Counted from the first letter of the stretch, positions 16,326 to 28,833 are shown. The stretch: 64,000 bases of DNA from Bradyrhizobium sp. CB1650 (GCF_029761915.1 NZ_CP121695.1:8895501-8959500); one strand, 5' to 3'. A program made the numbers and translations. Notes: generated by a model from the letters alone, not told the origin.

Positions 16326-17345
16326 TCAGTTCTTTCTGAGTCTGCCGGCGAGCTGCTGGCTTAAGATCGCGACCTGCCTTGCGCCGTGCGGGACGAGGTA
16401 GATCACGAGGAACAAGAGCACGCCGAACACCGCGCCGGACAGGCCCTTGGAGATGCCCTCCGCGATGTTCGGAACGAAGATGATGAACGCGGCGCCGACG
16501 ATCGAGCCAGGCAGCCAGCCGACGCCGCCGACGACCATGCCGAGGAAGAGCTGGATCGCGAGCGTGATGGTGAAGCTGTCCGGTGCCACGAACTGCACCG
16601 CGATCGCACTGAGGCCGCCGGCGACGCCGGTGATCCCGGCCGAGACGCCGAAAGCGAGCGTCTTGTAGAGCGCGACGTTGACGCCCATCGCGGAGGCGGC
16701 GATCTCATTGTCGCGGATCGCCATGAAGGCGCGGCCCGAGCGGGAGCGCAACAGGTTCACCGAGAAAACGTAGATCGCCAGCGTGACGACGAGCGTGAAG
16801 TAGTAGAGCCACATGTCCTGCGACATCGGCAGGCCGAACGGCGCATCGGGCTTGGTGACGACGAGACCCTGCACGCCGCCGGTCCAGTGCTCGAGGAAAT
16901 TCAGCTTCAGGAGCTGCGGCATGGCGGTGGCGAGCGCAAAGGTCGCAAGCGCCAGATAGACGCCGGAGAGCCGCAGCGCCGGCTGGCCGAACAGGAAGCC
17001 CGCACCGAAGCAGAGCACGCCGGCGATCGGCAGGCACAGCGCGTAATTGACGTTGAACTGCTCCATCAGCACCGCCGTGACGTAGGCACCGATGGCATAG
17101 AACGCGCTCTGCCCGAGCGAGAACTGGCCGCTGCCGCCGGTCAGGATGTTCAATGCCAGCACGGCGAGCCCCAGATACAGCAACTGGGTCAACTGGAAGA
17201 TGATGAAGTTCTTGGCGAACAACGGCACGGCCAGCAGCAGCAGCAGCACCACGATGGAGGTGCCGGCGCCCAGCGTCATGGCGCGCTTCGGAACGGCCTC
17301 GACCGCCTGATGGCCTTCTGCGACGACTTCTTCTGCGGCGCTCAT
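16326..17345 (-). CDS. livM: ABC transporter permease LivM
   Basis: A 339-residue inner-membrane permease. After a charged N-terminus of about 25 residues come roughly ten hydrophobic segments. LivM hallmarks are LNILTGGSGQFSLGQSAFYAIGAY and the EAA-like loop RAFMAIRDNEIAASAMGVNVALYK, which contacts the ATPases. ATG 17345 is two bases after the livH stop. It acts with LivH, LivF and LivG to import whatever the four SBPs bind. Confidence 0.9.
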   Translation of the reverse strand: MSAAEEVVAEGHQAVEAVPKRAMTLGAGTSIVVLLLLLAVPLFAKNFIIFQLTQLLYLGLAVLALNILTGGSGQFSLGQSAFYAIGAYVTAVLMEQFNVNYALCLPIAGVLCFGAGFLFGQPALRLSGVYLALATFALATAMPQLLKLNFLEHWTGGVQGLVVTKPDAPFGLPMSQDMWLYYFTLVVTLAIYVFSVNLLRSRSGRAFMAIRDNEIAASAMGVNVALYKTLAFGVSAGITGVAGGLSAIAVQFVAPDSFTITLAIQLFLGMVVGGVGWLPGSIVGAAFIIFVPNIAEGISKGLSGAVFGVLLFLVIYLVPHGARQVAILSQQLAGRLRKN

Positions 17346-17347
17346 GA

Positions 17348-18226
17348 TCAAACTCGCTTGACGATGTGCCGGCCGAACAGGCCGGCGGGTTTGACGACCA
17401 GGACGGAGATGATCAGCGCGAGCGCGATCGGGAGTTTCAGCTCATTGCCGACGCCGGGAATGTAGGTTCCGGCGAGGTTCTCGAAGATGCCGACAAGGAA
17501 GCCGCCGACCACGGCGCCGAACGGGCTCGACAATCCGCCGAGCACCGCGGCGGCAAAGCCGTAGATGAGCACGCCGCCCATCATGTTGGGTTCGAGGAAC
17601 ACGACTGGCGCGATCAGCATGCCGGCGATCGAGCCGATCGCCGCCGCCATGCCCCAACCGAGCGCGATCATCCAGCTCGTATTGATGCCGACGAGGCGGG
17701 CCGATTCAGGCAACGAGGCGGCGGCCCGCATGGCGAGACCGATGCGCGTGTACTGGAAGAAGAAGTAGAGCCCGATCAGGAGCAGCACCGTGACGCCGAT
17801 CATGCCGGCCTGGTGGGTCGAAATGAGCTGACTGCCGAGGAACGGCGCCGAGCCGAACGGAGTCGGATACTGCTTGATGGTGAAGTCCCAGATCAGGCCG
17901 GCCGAGGAGTTGATGATCGCGAACAGCGCGATGAAACCGGCGACGTTGGTCAGGATCGGCGCCTTCGCCAGCGGCTTGAACAGGATGCGCTCGATCGCGA
18001 TGCCGCCGACGAAGGAGAACGCCAGCGTGATCACGAAGGCGCCCCAATAGGGCACGCCCCACTGCATCAACTGCCAGGAGATGAAGGTCGAGAACATCGC
18101 CATCTCGCCCTGCGCGAAATTGAGATGGTCGATCGCCTGGTAGATCATGACCACGGCGAGCGCCATGCAGGCGTAGATGGCGCCGGTGGCGATCCCAGCC
18201 AGGATCTGGTTGGTGAAAAGCTCCAT
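17348..18226 (-). CDS. livH: ABC transporter permease LivH
   Basis: A 292-residue permease of the HAAT family. It opens MELFTNQILAGIATGAIYACMALAVVMIYQAIDHLNFAQGEMAMF, as LivH proteins do, and has the coupling-loop region GLAMRAAASLPESARLVGINTSWMIALGWGMAA. It lies 11 bases after livF and is followed immediately by livM, so the four genes are one transcription unit. Confidence 0.9.
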   Translation of the reverse strand: MELFTNQILAGIATGAIYACMALAVVMIYQAIDHLNFAQGEMAMFSTFISWQLMQWGVPYWGAFVITLAFSFVGGIAIERILFKPLAKAPILTNVAGFIALFAIINSSAGLIWDFTIKQYPTPFGSAPFLGSQLISTHQAGMIGVTVLLLIGLYFFFQYTRIGLAMRAAASLPESARLVGINTSWMIALGWGMAAAIGSIAGMLIAPVVFLEPNMMGGVLIYGFAAAVLGGLSSPFGAVVGGFLVGIFENLAGTYIPGVGNELKLPIALALIISVLVVKPAGLFGRHIVKRV

Positions 18227-18237
18227 CGTGCCGCTCC

Positions 18238-18947
18238 TCAGTAACCCAGGTAGGATTTGCGGATTTCTTCGTTGTTCGCGATGTCCTTGGCATTGCCCGA
18301 CATCACGATGCGGCCGGTCTCGATCACGTAGGCATGGTCGGCGAGCTCGAGTGCGAGCTGTGCGTTCTGCTCGACCACCAGGATCGACACCTTGTCCTCG
18401 CGGTTGATCTTGCCCAGGATTCCGAAGAGGTCGCGCACGACCAGCGGCGCCAGCCCGAAGGACGGCTCGTCCAGCAGCATCAGCCGCGGCCGCAGCATCA
18501 GCGCGCGGGCGACCGCCAGCATCTGCTGTTCGCCGCCGGACAGCGTGCCGGCCTGCTGGGTGTGCCGCTGCTTCAGCACCGGGAAATGGGCGTACATGCG
18601 CTCGATGTCCGAGACGATGCCGGCATTGTCCTTGCGGGTGATCGCCCCCAACTGCAGGTTCTCCTCCACGGTCATGGTGGTGAAGGTGCCGCGGCCCTGC
18701 GGGACGTGGGCGATGCCGAACCGCACGATGCTTTCCGTCGAGCGATTGTTCAGCGGCTTGCCGTCGAACTCGATCGCACCGGTGGAGCGCACCATGTTGC
18801 AGATCGCGCGCAGCGTGGTGGTCTTGCCGGCGCCGTTGGCACCGAGCAGCGTCGTCAGCGAACCCTCGTTGAGCGAGAAGGACAGGCCGTGAAGGGCCTG
18901 GACCTGGCCGTAATAGGCGCGCAGGTCCTTGACGTTGAGCAGCGTCG

Positions 18948-18951
<4 letters not shown>
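18238..18951 (-). CDS. livF: ABC transporter ATP-binding protein LivF
   Basis: A 237-residue ATPase. Walker A is GANGAGKTT (near residue 35), the signature is LSGGEQQMLAVARAL, and Walker B is LMLLDEPSFGLAP, followed by the H-loop region VEQNAQLALELADHAYVIETG. The length matches LivF. Its start overlaps the livG stop (ATGA). Confidence 0.93.
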
Positions 18952-19745
<794 letters not shown>

Positions 19746-19811
19746 CTCGTCTCGCCCACACCGTTTAGTGGGCGAAGGGACGAAGCGAGCCGTCCCCGAC
19801 AATGACAATGG

Positions 19812-20678
19812 CTATCTGATCCCCTCGGCCACACGAGCAACTTTTCCTCCTGATTTCAGCTTTTTGCTGTCTTGTTTTTTTGAATGCGGCACCAGACCCC
19901 CAAGCGCCGCTTCGATGTTCCTTACCATTGCGAGCAGACGCGGTCCAATGTCGTTGATCAAACGCTCTTCCGTGAAACGGAATGCGGGCGCACCGCAATT
20001 GAAAGCGTAAGGACCGGTTCCGTCGTTCAGCTTGAGCGCGACGCCTGCGGCGCCAATGTCGTCATGCCAATCGCCGACCGAGATTGCAAAGCCGTGCTTC
20101 GCGACGATCTCGCCGGCACGCTCCAACCCCTCGCGCAGCTTGGGCCAGCGGCTGCCGTAATGTTCACGCAGATCGCGCAGCAGTTCCGCGCGCTCGTCTT
20201 CCTCGAGCGCCCAGAAATAGGCGCGGCCCATCGCGCTGGTTGCAATCGGCACGCGGGAGCCGACGTCAAGTTGAACACCGACCGTCTCGCTGCCGCGGCT
20301 CTGCCCGAAATAGATCATGCTGTGACGATCACGGCCACCGACAGCGACCGCGCCACCCGTCGCGCGCATCAGTTCCTCGCGAAACGGTTCGGACAAATGC
20401 CGAACACCCAGATTGGCCAATGCTGCGTAGCCGAGCGCCATCGCGGCCGGTGCGAGCTGATACTTTTCGAAACGCGGAACCGGGGTAAGATAACCGAGCT
20501 TCGTCAACGTGTAGGTCAGCCGTGACACCGTCGGCTTCGGCAGGTTCGTGCGCGCCGCGATCTCTTGATTGCCGAGAAGTCCGTCGCTGGGTTGGAATGC
20601 GCGCAATACATCAAGTCCGCGGGAAAGCGCGACGACGAAATTCCGATCGGTCGCAGTCTTCTTTCCTGTACGCTTCAT
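19812..20678 (-). CDS. IclR family transcriptional regulator
   Basis: A 288-residue regulator from ATG 20678 (MKRTGKKTATDRNFVVALSR); the upstream in-frame start at 20825 would run into the divergent gene. The N-terminal winged helix includes LSRGLDVLRAFQ, GNQEIAARTNLPKPTVSRLTYTL and KYQLAPAAMALG. The C-terminal effector domain has the usual GSRVPIATSAMGRAY and FNCGAPAFRF segments. A Lys-rich tail ends the protein. It sits between the liv operon and the divergent beta-oxidation operon, and the perfect palindrome at 20746 is its likely operator. The effector is unknown, probably an acyl-CoA or the imported acid. Confidence 0.9.
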   Translation of the reverse strand: MKRTGKKTATDRNFVVALSRGLDVLRAFQPSDGLLGNQEIAARTNLPKPTVSRLTYTLTKLGYLTPVPRFEKYQLAPAAMALGYAALANLGVRHLSEPFREELMRATGGAVAVGGRDRHSMIYFGQSRGSETVGVQLDVGSRVPIATSAMGRAYFWALEEDERAELLRDLREHYGSRWPKLREGLERAGEIVAKHGFAISVGDWHDDIGAAGVALKLNDGTGPYAFNCGAPAFRFTEERLINDIGPRLLAMVRNIEAALGGLVPHSKKQDSKKLKSGGKVARVAEGIR

Positions 20679-20705
20679 CCCTGATCTGCTTCTTGCGCGG
20701 AGTCG

Positions 20706-20734
20706 TTGACAACGTCCGTGCTTCAAAATAACCC
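20706..20734 (+). promoter_or_regulatory. Sigma-70-like promoter of the beta-oxidation operon
   Basis: TTGACA (20706-20711) is followed after 17 bases by TAACCC (20729-20734), a weak -10. Transcription would begin near 20741, directly before the palindrome. Confidence 0.45.
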
Positions 20735-20745
20735 TGCCGTCAAGA

Positions 20746-20764
20746 TGCGGAATTAAATTCCGCA
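20746..20764. promoter_or_regulatory. Perfect 19-bp palindrome, probable IclR operator
   Basis: TGCGGAATTAAATTCCGCA is fully symmetric about its central A. GGAAT/ATTCC-centred palindromes are typical of IclR-family operators. It lies just downstream of the predicted transcription start of the pimF-like gene and upstream of iclR, a position suited to repression of the operon. Confidence 0.75.
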
Positions 20765-20808
20765 CCGCGAAATCGAACAAAAGTAAATCCCCACCAAGGA
20801 GGGAAGCC

Positions 20809-22905
<2,097 letters not shown>

Positions 22906-22959
22906 TGGGGCTTGATGCCCACCACGTGTCGTATGCGTTCCGGGGACGCTCTCTCCGTT

Positions 22960-23066
22960 CCCTCCCCCCTTGCGGGGGAGGGTCAGGGAGGGGGGGTAGC
23001 CCCGGGCAACGCGGTCAGCCGTGGCTACCCCCTTCCCCAACCCTTCCCCGCAAGGGGGGAAGGGAG
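22960..23066. repeat. Palindromic repeat family F in the pimF-pimA gap
   Basis: CCCTCCCCCCTTGCGGGGGA and a downstream CCTTCCCCGCAAGGGGGGAA form the outer arms; GTAGCCCCG and GGCTACCCC pair inside. It fills most of the 224-base gap between two same-strand genes. A second copy is at 40742. Confidence 0.8.
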
Positions 23067-23129
23067 CTCAGGCAGTGTGCTCGCCTTACATGAGATCGCT
23101 GCGCAGGCCTTGCAGAGTAACGACGTGAA

Positions 23130-24815
23130 ATGACTCATCCCGGCGAGCAGTTTTATCCCGAGGGCGTGCGGTGGGACGATGCGATCGTCCAGGGTACGCT
23201 CCCTGACCTGTTGTCGAAGGCAGCCGCCGAATACGGACCGCGCCCCGCGCTGGAATTTCGCGACCGGCCGATCAGCTACGCCGATCTCGCGGCGATGGCC
23301 GAGCGCGCGGCTGCGGCCTTCCTGCGCGCCGGCTGCGGCAAGGGCTCGTCGGTTGCGCTGTTCCTCGGCAACACGCCCGATCATCCCGTCAATTTCTTCG
23401 GCGCGCTCAAGGCTGGCGCCCGTGTCGCGCATCTTTCGCCGCTCGACGGCGAGATCGCGCTGACGCACAAGGTCTCCGATTCCGGCGCGCGGGTGCTCGT
23501 CACCTCGAACCTCGCCGCGCTGCTGCCGACCGCGCTGAAATTCCTCGACAAGGGCCTGATCGATCGCCTGGTCGTCTGCGAGGACGACAATTGGGGCAAG
23601 GTCGGCACGCCGCAGGCGGCGATCCCCGACGATCCCCGGATCGTCACCTTCAAGACCTTCATCGACGGCGCCACCGCGCCGGCGCAATGGCCGGCCGTGA
23701 CGGCCGATGACGTCGCGCTGCTGCAATATACCGGCGGCACCACCGGCCTGCCGAAGGGGGCGATGCTGACGCACGGCAATCTCACCTCCGCCGTCTCGAT
23801 CTATGACGTCTGGGGCAAGCCGGCACGCGCCGCGCGCGGCAACGTCATCGAGCGCGTGATCTGCGTGCTGCCGCTGTTCCATATCTATGCGCTCACCGTG
23901 GTGCTGCTCTCCGCGCTCCGCCGCGGCAACCTGATCTCGCTCCATCAGCGCTTCGACGTCGAGGCCGTGATGCGCGACATCGAGATCAAGCGCGCTACCT
24001 ATTTCCCCGGCGTGCCGACGATGTGGATCGCGATTGCCGCCCTGCCCGATCTCGCCAGGCGCGACTTCTCCTCGCTGAGTGCAATCGGCTCCGGCGGCGC
24101 GCCGCTGCCGGTCGAGGTCGCAAAATTCTTCGAGAGCAAGGTCGGCAAGAAGCTTCGCAGCGGCTGGGGTATGACCGAGACCTGCTCGCCCGGCACCGGC
24201 CATCCGCCGGAAGGTCCGGACAAGCCCGGCTCGATCGGCCTGATGCTGCCCGGAATCGAGCTCGACGTCGTCGCGCTGGACAATCCCGCGAAGGTGCTGC
24301 CGCCGGGCGAAGTCGGCGAGATCCGCATCAAGGGGCCGAATGTCACCAAGGGCTACTGGAACAAGCCGAAGGAATCGGCGGAGTCCTTCGCCGACGGCCG
24401 CTTCCTCACCGGCGACATCGGCTACATGGACGCGGACGGCTATTTCTTCCTGGTCGACCGCAAGAAGGACATGATCATCTCCGGCGGCTTCAACGTCTAT
24501 CCGCAGATGATCGAGCAGGCGATCTACACCATTCCGGGCGTGCACGAGGTGATCGTGCTCGGCATTCCCGACCAGTATCGGGGCGAGGCCGCAAAGGCCT
24601 TCATCAAGCTCAGGCCGGATGCTAAGCCGTTCTCGCTCGACGAGCTGCGCGCCCAGCTTACCGGCAAGGTCGGCAAGCACGAATTGCCGGCCGCGGTCGA
24701 GTTCGTCGACGACCTGCCGCGCACGCCGGTCGGAAAGCTGTCGCGCCACGAACTTCGCCAGCAGCAGAAGCCATCACAATCCACCCAACAACTCGCATCA
24801 GGAGGTCGCTCTTGA
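23130..24815 (+). CDS. pimA: Acyl-CoA ligase (PimA/FadD-like)
   Basis: A 561-residue AMP-binding ligase that activates a fatty or dicarboxylic acid to its CoA thioester with ATP. The P-loop [11 protein letters not shown] is at 200-210. Further motifs are [14 protein letters not shown], the aspartate motif [27 protein letters not shown], and the C-terminal catalytic lysine in [10 protein letters not shown] Thr/Gln/Ser-rich tail ends the protein. Its stop overlaps the TTG start of the thiolase gene. Confidence 0.88.
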   Translation: MTHPGEQFYPEGVRWDDAIVQGTLPDLLSKAAAEYGPRPALEFRDRPISYADLAAMAERAAAAFLRAGCGKGSSVALFLGNTPDHPVNFFGALKAGARVAHLSPLDGEIALTHKVSDSGARVLVTSNLAALLPTALKFLDKGLIDRLVVCEDDNWGKVGTPQAAIPDDPRIVTFKTFIDGATAPAQWPAVTADDVALLQYTGGTTGLPKGAMLTHGNLTSAVSIYDVWGKPARAARGNVIERVICVLPLFHIYALTVVLLSALRRGNLISLHQRFDVEAVMRDIEIKRATYFPGVPTMWIAIAALPDLARRDFSSLSAIGSGGAPLPVEVAKFFESKVGKKLRSGWGMTETCSPGTGHPPEGPDKPGSIGLMLPGIELDVVALDNPAKVLPPGEVGEIRIKGPNVTKGYWNKPKESAESFADGRFLTGDIGYMDADGYFFLVDRKKDMIISGGFNVYPQMIEQAIYTIPGVHEVIVLGIPDQYRGEAAKAFIKLRPDAKPFSLDELRAQLTGKVGKHELPAAVEFVDDLPRTPVGKLSRHELRQQQKPSQSTQQLASGGRS

Positions 24816-25999
24816 CCGACGCCGTCATCGTTTCCACCGCGCGCACCCCGATCGGCAAGGCTTATCGCGGCGCGCTCAACGCCACCGAGGGCGCGACGCT
24901 GCTCGGTCATGCCATCGGCGAAGCCGTCGCGCGCGCAAAAATCGATCCGAAGGAGGTCGAGGACGTCGTGATGGGTGCGGCCCTCCAGCAGGGCGCGACC
25001 GGCGGCAACATCGCGCGCAAGGCGCTGCTGCGCGCCGGGCTTCCCGTCACGGTCGCCGGCACCACTATCGACCGGCAATGCGCCTCGGGCCTGCAGGCGA
25101 TCGCGCTCGCCGCGCGCTCGGTGATCTTCGACGGCGTCGAGATCGCGGTGGGCGGCGGCGGCGAGTCGATCAGCCTCGTGCAGAACGACAAGATGAACAC
25201 GTTCCATGCGCAGGATCCGGCGCTGCTCAAGATCAAGGGCGAGGTCTACATGCCCATGATCGACACGGCCGAAGTCGTCGCCAAGCGCTATGGCATCTCG
25301 CGCGAGAAGCAGGACGAATATTCGCTGGAGAGCCAGCGCCGCACCGCGGCCGCGCAACAGGGCGGCAAGTTCAAGGACGAGCTCGCGCCGATCACGACCA
25401 AGATGGCCGTGACCGACAAGGCCACCGGCGAAGTCTCCTTCAAGGACGTTACCCTGTCTCAGGACGAGGGCCCGCGCCCCGAAACTACCGCCGAAGGCCT
25501 CGCCGGCCTCAAGCCGGTGCGCGGCGAAGGTTTCACCATCACCGCCGGCAATGCCAGCCAGCTCTCCGACGGCGCGAGCGCGAGCGTGATCATGAGCGAC
25601 AAGGAAGCTTCCAAGCGCGGGCTGAAGCCGCTCGGCATTTTCCGCGGCTTCGTTTCCGCCGGCTGCGAGCCGGACGAGATGGGTATCGGCCCGGTCTTCG
25701 CCGTGCCGCGGCTCTTGAAGCGCCATGGCCTCAAGGTCGACGACATCGATCTCTGGGAATTGAACGAGGCTTTCGCCGTGCAGGTGCTCTACTGCCGCGA
25801 CAAGCTCGGCATCGATCCGGAGAAGATCAACGTCGATGGCGGCGCGATATCGGTCGGCCATCCCTACGGCATGTCGGGCGCGCGCCTCACCGGCCACGCC
25901 TTGATCGAGGGCCGCCGCCGCAAGGCCAGGTACGCGGTCGTCACCATGTGCGTCGGAGGCGGCATGGGCGCGGCGGGGTTGTTCGAGGTGTTGCAGTAG
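24812..25999 (+). CDS. pimB: Acetyl-CoA acyltransferase (thiolase, PimB-like)
   Basis: A 395-residue thiolase performing the last step of beta-oxidation. The nucleophilic Cys is C90 (DRQCASGLQ). The second catalytic set is H350 (VGHPYGMSG) and C380 (MCVGGGMGA). The NEAF motif is present as WELNEAFAV. The start is TTG 24812, overlapping the ligase stop, with AGGAGG about six bases upstream, so the two genes are translationally coupled. Confidence 0.9.
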   Translation: MTDAVIVSTARTPIGKAYRGALNATEGATLLGHAIGEAVARAKIDPKEVEDVVMGAALQQGATGGNIARKALLRAGLPVTVAGTTIDRQCASGLQAIALAARSVIFDGVEIAVGGGGESISLVQNDKMNTFHAQDPALLKIKGEVYMPMIDTAEVVAKRYGISREKQDEYSLESQRRTAAAQQGGKFKDELAPITTKMAVTDKATGEVSFKDVTLSQDEGPRPETTAEGLAGLKPVRGEGFTITAGNASQLSDGASASVIMSDKEASKRGLKPLGIFRGFVSAGCEPDEMGIGPVFAVPRLLKRHGLKVDDIDLWELNEAFAVQVLYCRDKLGIDPEKINVDGGAISVGHPYGMSGARLTGHALIEGRRRKARYAVVTMCVGGGMGAAGLFEVLQ

Positions 26000-26003
26000 T
26001 TCG

Positions 26004-26127
26004 CCGTCGTCCCGGCGAAGGCCGGGACCCATACTCCGCGGCCGGCGTGAGGGGCAAGAACGGCAGTCGCCTTCGCAAAACAACGAAGGCCGGTGGTTAT
26101 GGGTCCCGGCCTTCGCCGGGACGACGA
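26004..26127. repeat. Palindromic repeat family C in the pimB-pimC gap
   Basis: CGTCGTCCCGGCGAAGGCCG and its inverted partner near 26101-26127 bound an imperfect internal hairpin. Copies of this family are at 43429 and 56470. Confidence 0.8.
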
Positions 26128-26157
26128 TAAGATAGAATAACGTCACAGGAGGATCCG

Positions 26158-27348
26158 ATGGATCTCGCATTCACTAAGGAAGAGCAGGCGTTTCGCGAGG
26201 AGGTGCGGCAGTTCTTCCGCGACAACGTGCCGCCGGATACGCGGCGCAAGCTGGTCGAGGGCCGCCATCTGTCGAAGGACGAGATGGTCACGTGGTGGCG
26301 CATCCTCAACAAGAAGGGCTGGGGCGTCAGCCACTGGCCGAAGCAGTTTGGCGGCACGGGCTGGACATCCGTACAGCACTACATCTTCAACGAGGAGCTG
26401 CAGTCCTATCCCGCGCCGCAGCCGCTCGCCTTCGGCGTCAGCATGGTCGGCCCGGTCATCTACACCTTCGGCAACGAGGAGCAGAAGAAGAAATACCTGC
26501 CGCGCATCGCCAACGTCGACGACTGGTGGTGCCAGGGCTTCTCGGAGCCGGGCTCGGGCTCGGACCTCGCCTCGCTCAAGACCAAGGCCGAGCGCAAGGG
26601 CGACAAGTGGATCATCAACGGCCAGAAGACCTGGACCACGCTGGCGCAGCATGCCGACATGATTTTCTGTCTCTGCCGCACCGACGCCAGCGCCAAGAAG
26701 CAGATGGGCATCTCCTTCATCGTCTTCAGCATGAAGTCGAAGGGCGTCACCGTGCGCCCGATCCAGACCATCGACGGAGGCCATGAGGTCAACGAGGTGT
26801 TCTTCGACGACGTCGAGGTGCCCTACGAGAACCTGATCGGCGAGGAGAACAAGGGCTGGGACTACGCAAAGTTCCTGCTCGGCAACGAGCGCACCGGCAT
26901 CGCCCGCGTCGGCGTCTCCAAGGAGCGCATCCGCCGCATCAAGGACCTCGCGTCGAAGGTCGAGTCCGCTGGCCGCCCGATCATTCAGGACCCCGCCTTC
27001 CGCGAGAAGCTGGCGGCCTGCGAGATCGAGCTGAAGGCGCTCGAGCTGACCCAGCTCCGCGTCGTCGCCGATGAAGGCAAGCACGGCAAGGGTAAGCCCA
27101 ATCCGGCCTCGTCCGTGCTGAAGATCAAGGGCTCCGAGATCCAGCAGACCACGACCGAGCTGCTCATGGAAGTGATCGGCCCGTTTGCCGCACCCTACGA
27201 CGTGCACGGCGACGACGGCTCGAACGAAGCCATGGACTGGACCGCCCAGATCGCGCCGAGCTACTTCAACAACCGCAAGGTCTCGATCTACGGCGGCTCC
27301 AACGAGATCCAGCGCAACATCATCGCCAAGGCGGTGCTAGGGCTATGA
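26158..27348 (+). CDS. pimC: Acyl-CoA dehydrogenase, PimC-like subunit
   Basis: A 396-residue flavin-dependent acyl-CoA dehydrogenase. Landmarks are QGFSEPGSGSDLASLKT (FAD and substrate region), WIINGQKTWTT, and the C-terminal IYGGSNEIQRNIIAKAVLGL. Strong AGGAGG precedes ATG 26158. In R. palustris PimC and PimD are described as large and small subunits of pimeloyl-CoA dehydrogenase; here too a 396-residue and a 380-residue dehydrogenase are consecutive, so a heteromeric enzyme is likely. Confidence 0.87.
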   Translation: MDLAFTKEEQAFREEVRQFFRDNVPPDTRRKLVEGRHLSKDEMVTWWRILNKKGWGVSHWPKQFGGTGWTSVQHYIFNEELQSYPAPQPLAFGVSMVGPVIYTFGNEEQKKKYLPRIANVDDWWCQGFSEPGSGSDLASLKTKAERKGDKWIINGQKTWTTLAQHADMIFCLCRTDASAKKQMGISFIVFSMKSKGVTVRPIQTIDGGHEVNEVFFDDVEVPYENLIGEENKGWDYAKFLLGNERTGIARVGVSKERIRRIKDLASKVESAGRPIIQDPAFREKLAACEIELKALELTQLRVVADEGKHGKGKPNPASSVLKIKGSEIQQTTTELLMEVIGPFAAPYDVHGDDGSNEAMDWTAQIAPSYFNNRKVSIYGGSNEIQRNIIAKAVLGL

Positions 27349-27372
27349 TTGCACCCGTCACCACACACTCGC

Positions 27373-27453
27373 CGTCATGGCCGGGCTTGACCCGGCCATC
27401 CACGCCTAGCGGCACGAAGAACGTGGATGCCCGGCACAAGGCCGGGCATGACG
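27373..27453. repeat. Palindromic repeat family B in the pimC-pimD gap
   Basis: CGTCATGGCCGGG opens and GGCCGGGCATGACG closes an imperfect palindrome. The left half also holds its own hairpin GGCCGGGCTTGACCCGGCC. A second good copy is at 51671. Confidence 0.8.
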
Positions 27454-27480
27454 AAATCAATACCGGGAGAGTAGAGAAAC

Positions 27481-28623
27481 ATGGATTTTGATCTGTCCGA
27501 GGAGCAGCGGCTTCTCAAGGAAAGCGTCGACGGCCTGCTGACCGACTCCTACGATTTCGAGCAGCGCAAGAAGTACATGAAGGAGAAGGGCGGCTGGAGC
27601 AAAGCGGTCTGGGGCAAGCTCGCCGAGCAGGGACTGCTCGGTCTGCCCTTCGCGGAAGCCGATGGCGGCTTCGGCGGCGGCGGCGTCGAGACCATGATCG
27701 TGATGGAAGCGCTCGGCAAGGCGCTGGTGCTCGAGCCCTATCTCGCAACCGTGGTGATCGGCGGCGGCTTCCTGCGCCACGCAGGCAGTGACGCGCAGAA
27801 GGCCGCGCATCTGCCCGGCATCATCGACGGCAGCAAGACGCTCGCCTTTGCCCAGCTCGAGAAGAACTCGCGCTATGATCTGTTCGACGTCACCACGAGC
27901 GCGAAGAAGAAGGGTGACGGCTGGGTCATCGACGGCGAGAAGTTCGTCGTGCTCAACGGCGAGAACGCCGACACGCTTGTCGTGACCGCGCGCACCAGGG
28001 GTGACCGCCGCGACAAGACCGGCATCGGCGTGTTCCTGGTCCCCGCGAACGCCAAGGGCGTCAGCAAGAAGGGCTATCCCACCCAGGACGGCCTGCACGC
28101 CGCCGACATCACCTTGACCGGCGTCGAGGTCGGCGCGGATGCAGCGGTCGGCAATCCCGAGGATGGCCTGGCGCTGATCGATCGCGTGGTCGATGAAGCT
28201 CGCGCCGCGCTCTGCGCCGAGGCCGTCGGCCTGATGGACGAGTCTTTGAAGACGACCGTCGAATACATCAAAACACGAAAACAGTTCGGCGTGGCGATCG
28301 GCTCGTTCCAGTCGCTTCAGCACCGTGCCTCCGACATGTTCGTAGCGGCCGAGCAGGCACGCTCGATGTCGATGTTCGCCACCATGGCGAGCGACTTCCA
28401 GGACGCCAAGGAGCGCTCCAACGCGATCGCTGCGGCCAAGGCGCAGATCGGCAAGTCGCTGAAATTCGTCGGCCAGCAGTCGATCCAGCTCCACGGCGGC
28501 ATCGGCATGACCATGGAGGCGAAGATCGGTCACTACTTCAAGCGGCTGACCATGATCGAGAACACGTTCGGCGACACCGAGTATCACCAGCGCCGCGTCG
28601 CTGATGCGGGCGGGCTGATCTGA
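27481..28623 (+). CDS. pimD: Acyl-CoA dehydrogenase, PimD-like subunit
   Basis: A 380-residue acyl-CoA dehydrogenase family protein, more divergent than the preceding one and typical of the partner subunit in heteromeric dehydrogenases. It opens MDFDLSEEQRLLKESVDGLL and has FAQLEKNSRYDLFDV, GWVIDGEKFVVLNGENAD, YIKTRKQFGVAIGSFQSLQHR and IQLHGGIGMTMEAKIGHYFKRL. GGGAGAG precedes ATG 27481. It is expected to pair with the 26158-27348 product. Confidence 0.87.
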   Translation: MDFDLSEEQRLLKESVDGLLTDSYDFEQRKKYMKEKGGWSKAVWGKLAEQGLLGLPFAEADGGFGGGGVETMIVMEALGKALVLEPYLATVVIGGGFLRHAGSDAQKAAHLPGIIDGSKTLAFAQLEKNSRYDLFDVTTSAKKKGDGWVIDGEKFVVLNGENADTLVVTARTRGDRRDKTGIGVFLVPANAKGVSKKGYPTQDGLHAADITLTGVEVGADAAVGNPEDGLALIDRVVDEARAALCAEAVGLMDESLKTTVEYIKTRKQFGVAIGSFQSLQHRASDMFVAAEQARSMSMFATMASDFQDAKERSNAIAAAKAQIGKSLKFVGQQSIQLHGGIGMTMEAKIGHYFKRLTMIENTFGDTEYHQRRVADAGGLI

Positions 28624-28681
28624 TCACTGATCGTCGTCTCGGGGCATCGCGAAGCGATGAGCCCGGGATCTCGTACCAGAT

Positions 28682-28803
28682 CGTCATTGCGAGCGCAGCG
28701 AAGCAATCCAGAATCTTTCCGCGGAGACAGCCTGGATTGCTTCGTCGCGGAGCCTGTCATCGGGCCGGCCGAAGGCCGGACCCGTTGGCTCCTCGCAATG
28801 ACG
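28682..28803. repeat. Palindromic repeat family A, interrupted by a nested hairpin
   Basis: The left arm CGTCATTGCGAGCGCAGCGA and the right arm ending CTCGCAATGACG match the family A element at 9031. The right arm is split by a 41-bp unit at 28749-28789. The element lies between the pimD-like gene and the SDR gene. Confidence 0.8.
28749..28789. repeat. Nested 41-bp hairpin unit, copy 1
   Basis: GGAGCCTGTCATCGGGCC, an 11-base hairpin GGCCGAAGGCC, then GGACCCGTTGGC. The 18- and 12-base flanks are identical to those of copy 2 at 56582, while the 11-base centre differs but stays self-complementary. It interrupts the right arm of a family A repeat. Confidence 0.75.
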
Positions 28804-28833
28804 GAACAAGTGCAATCAGCGAGCCCAACACCA

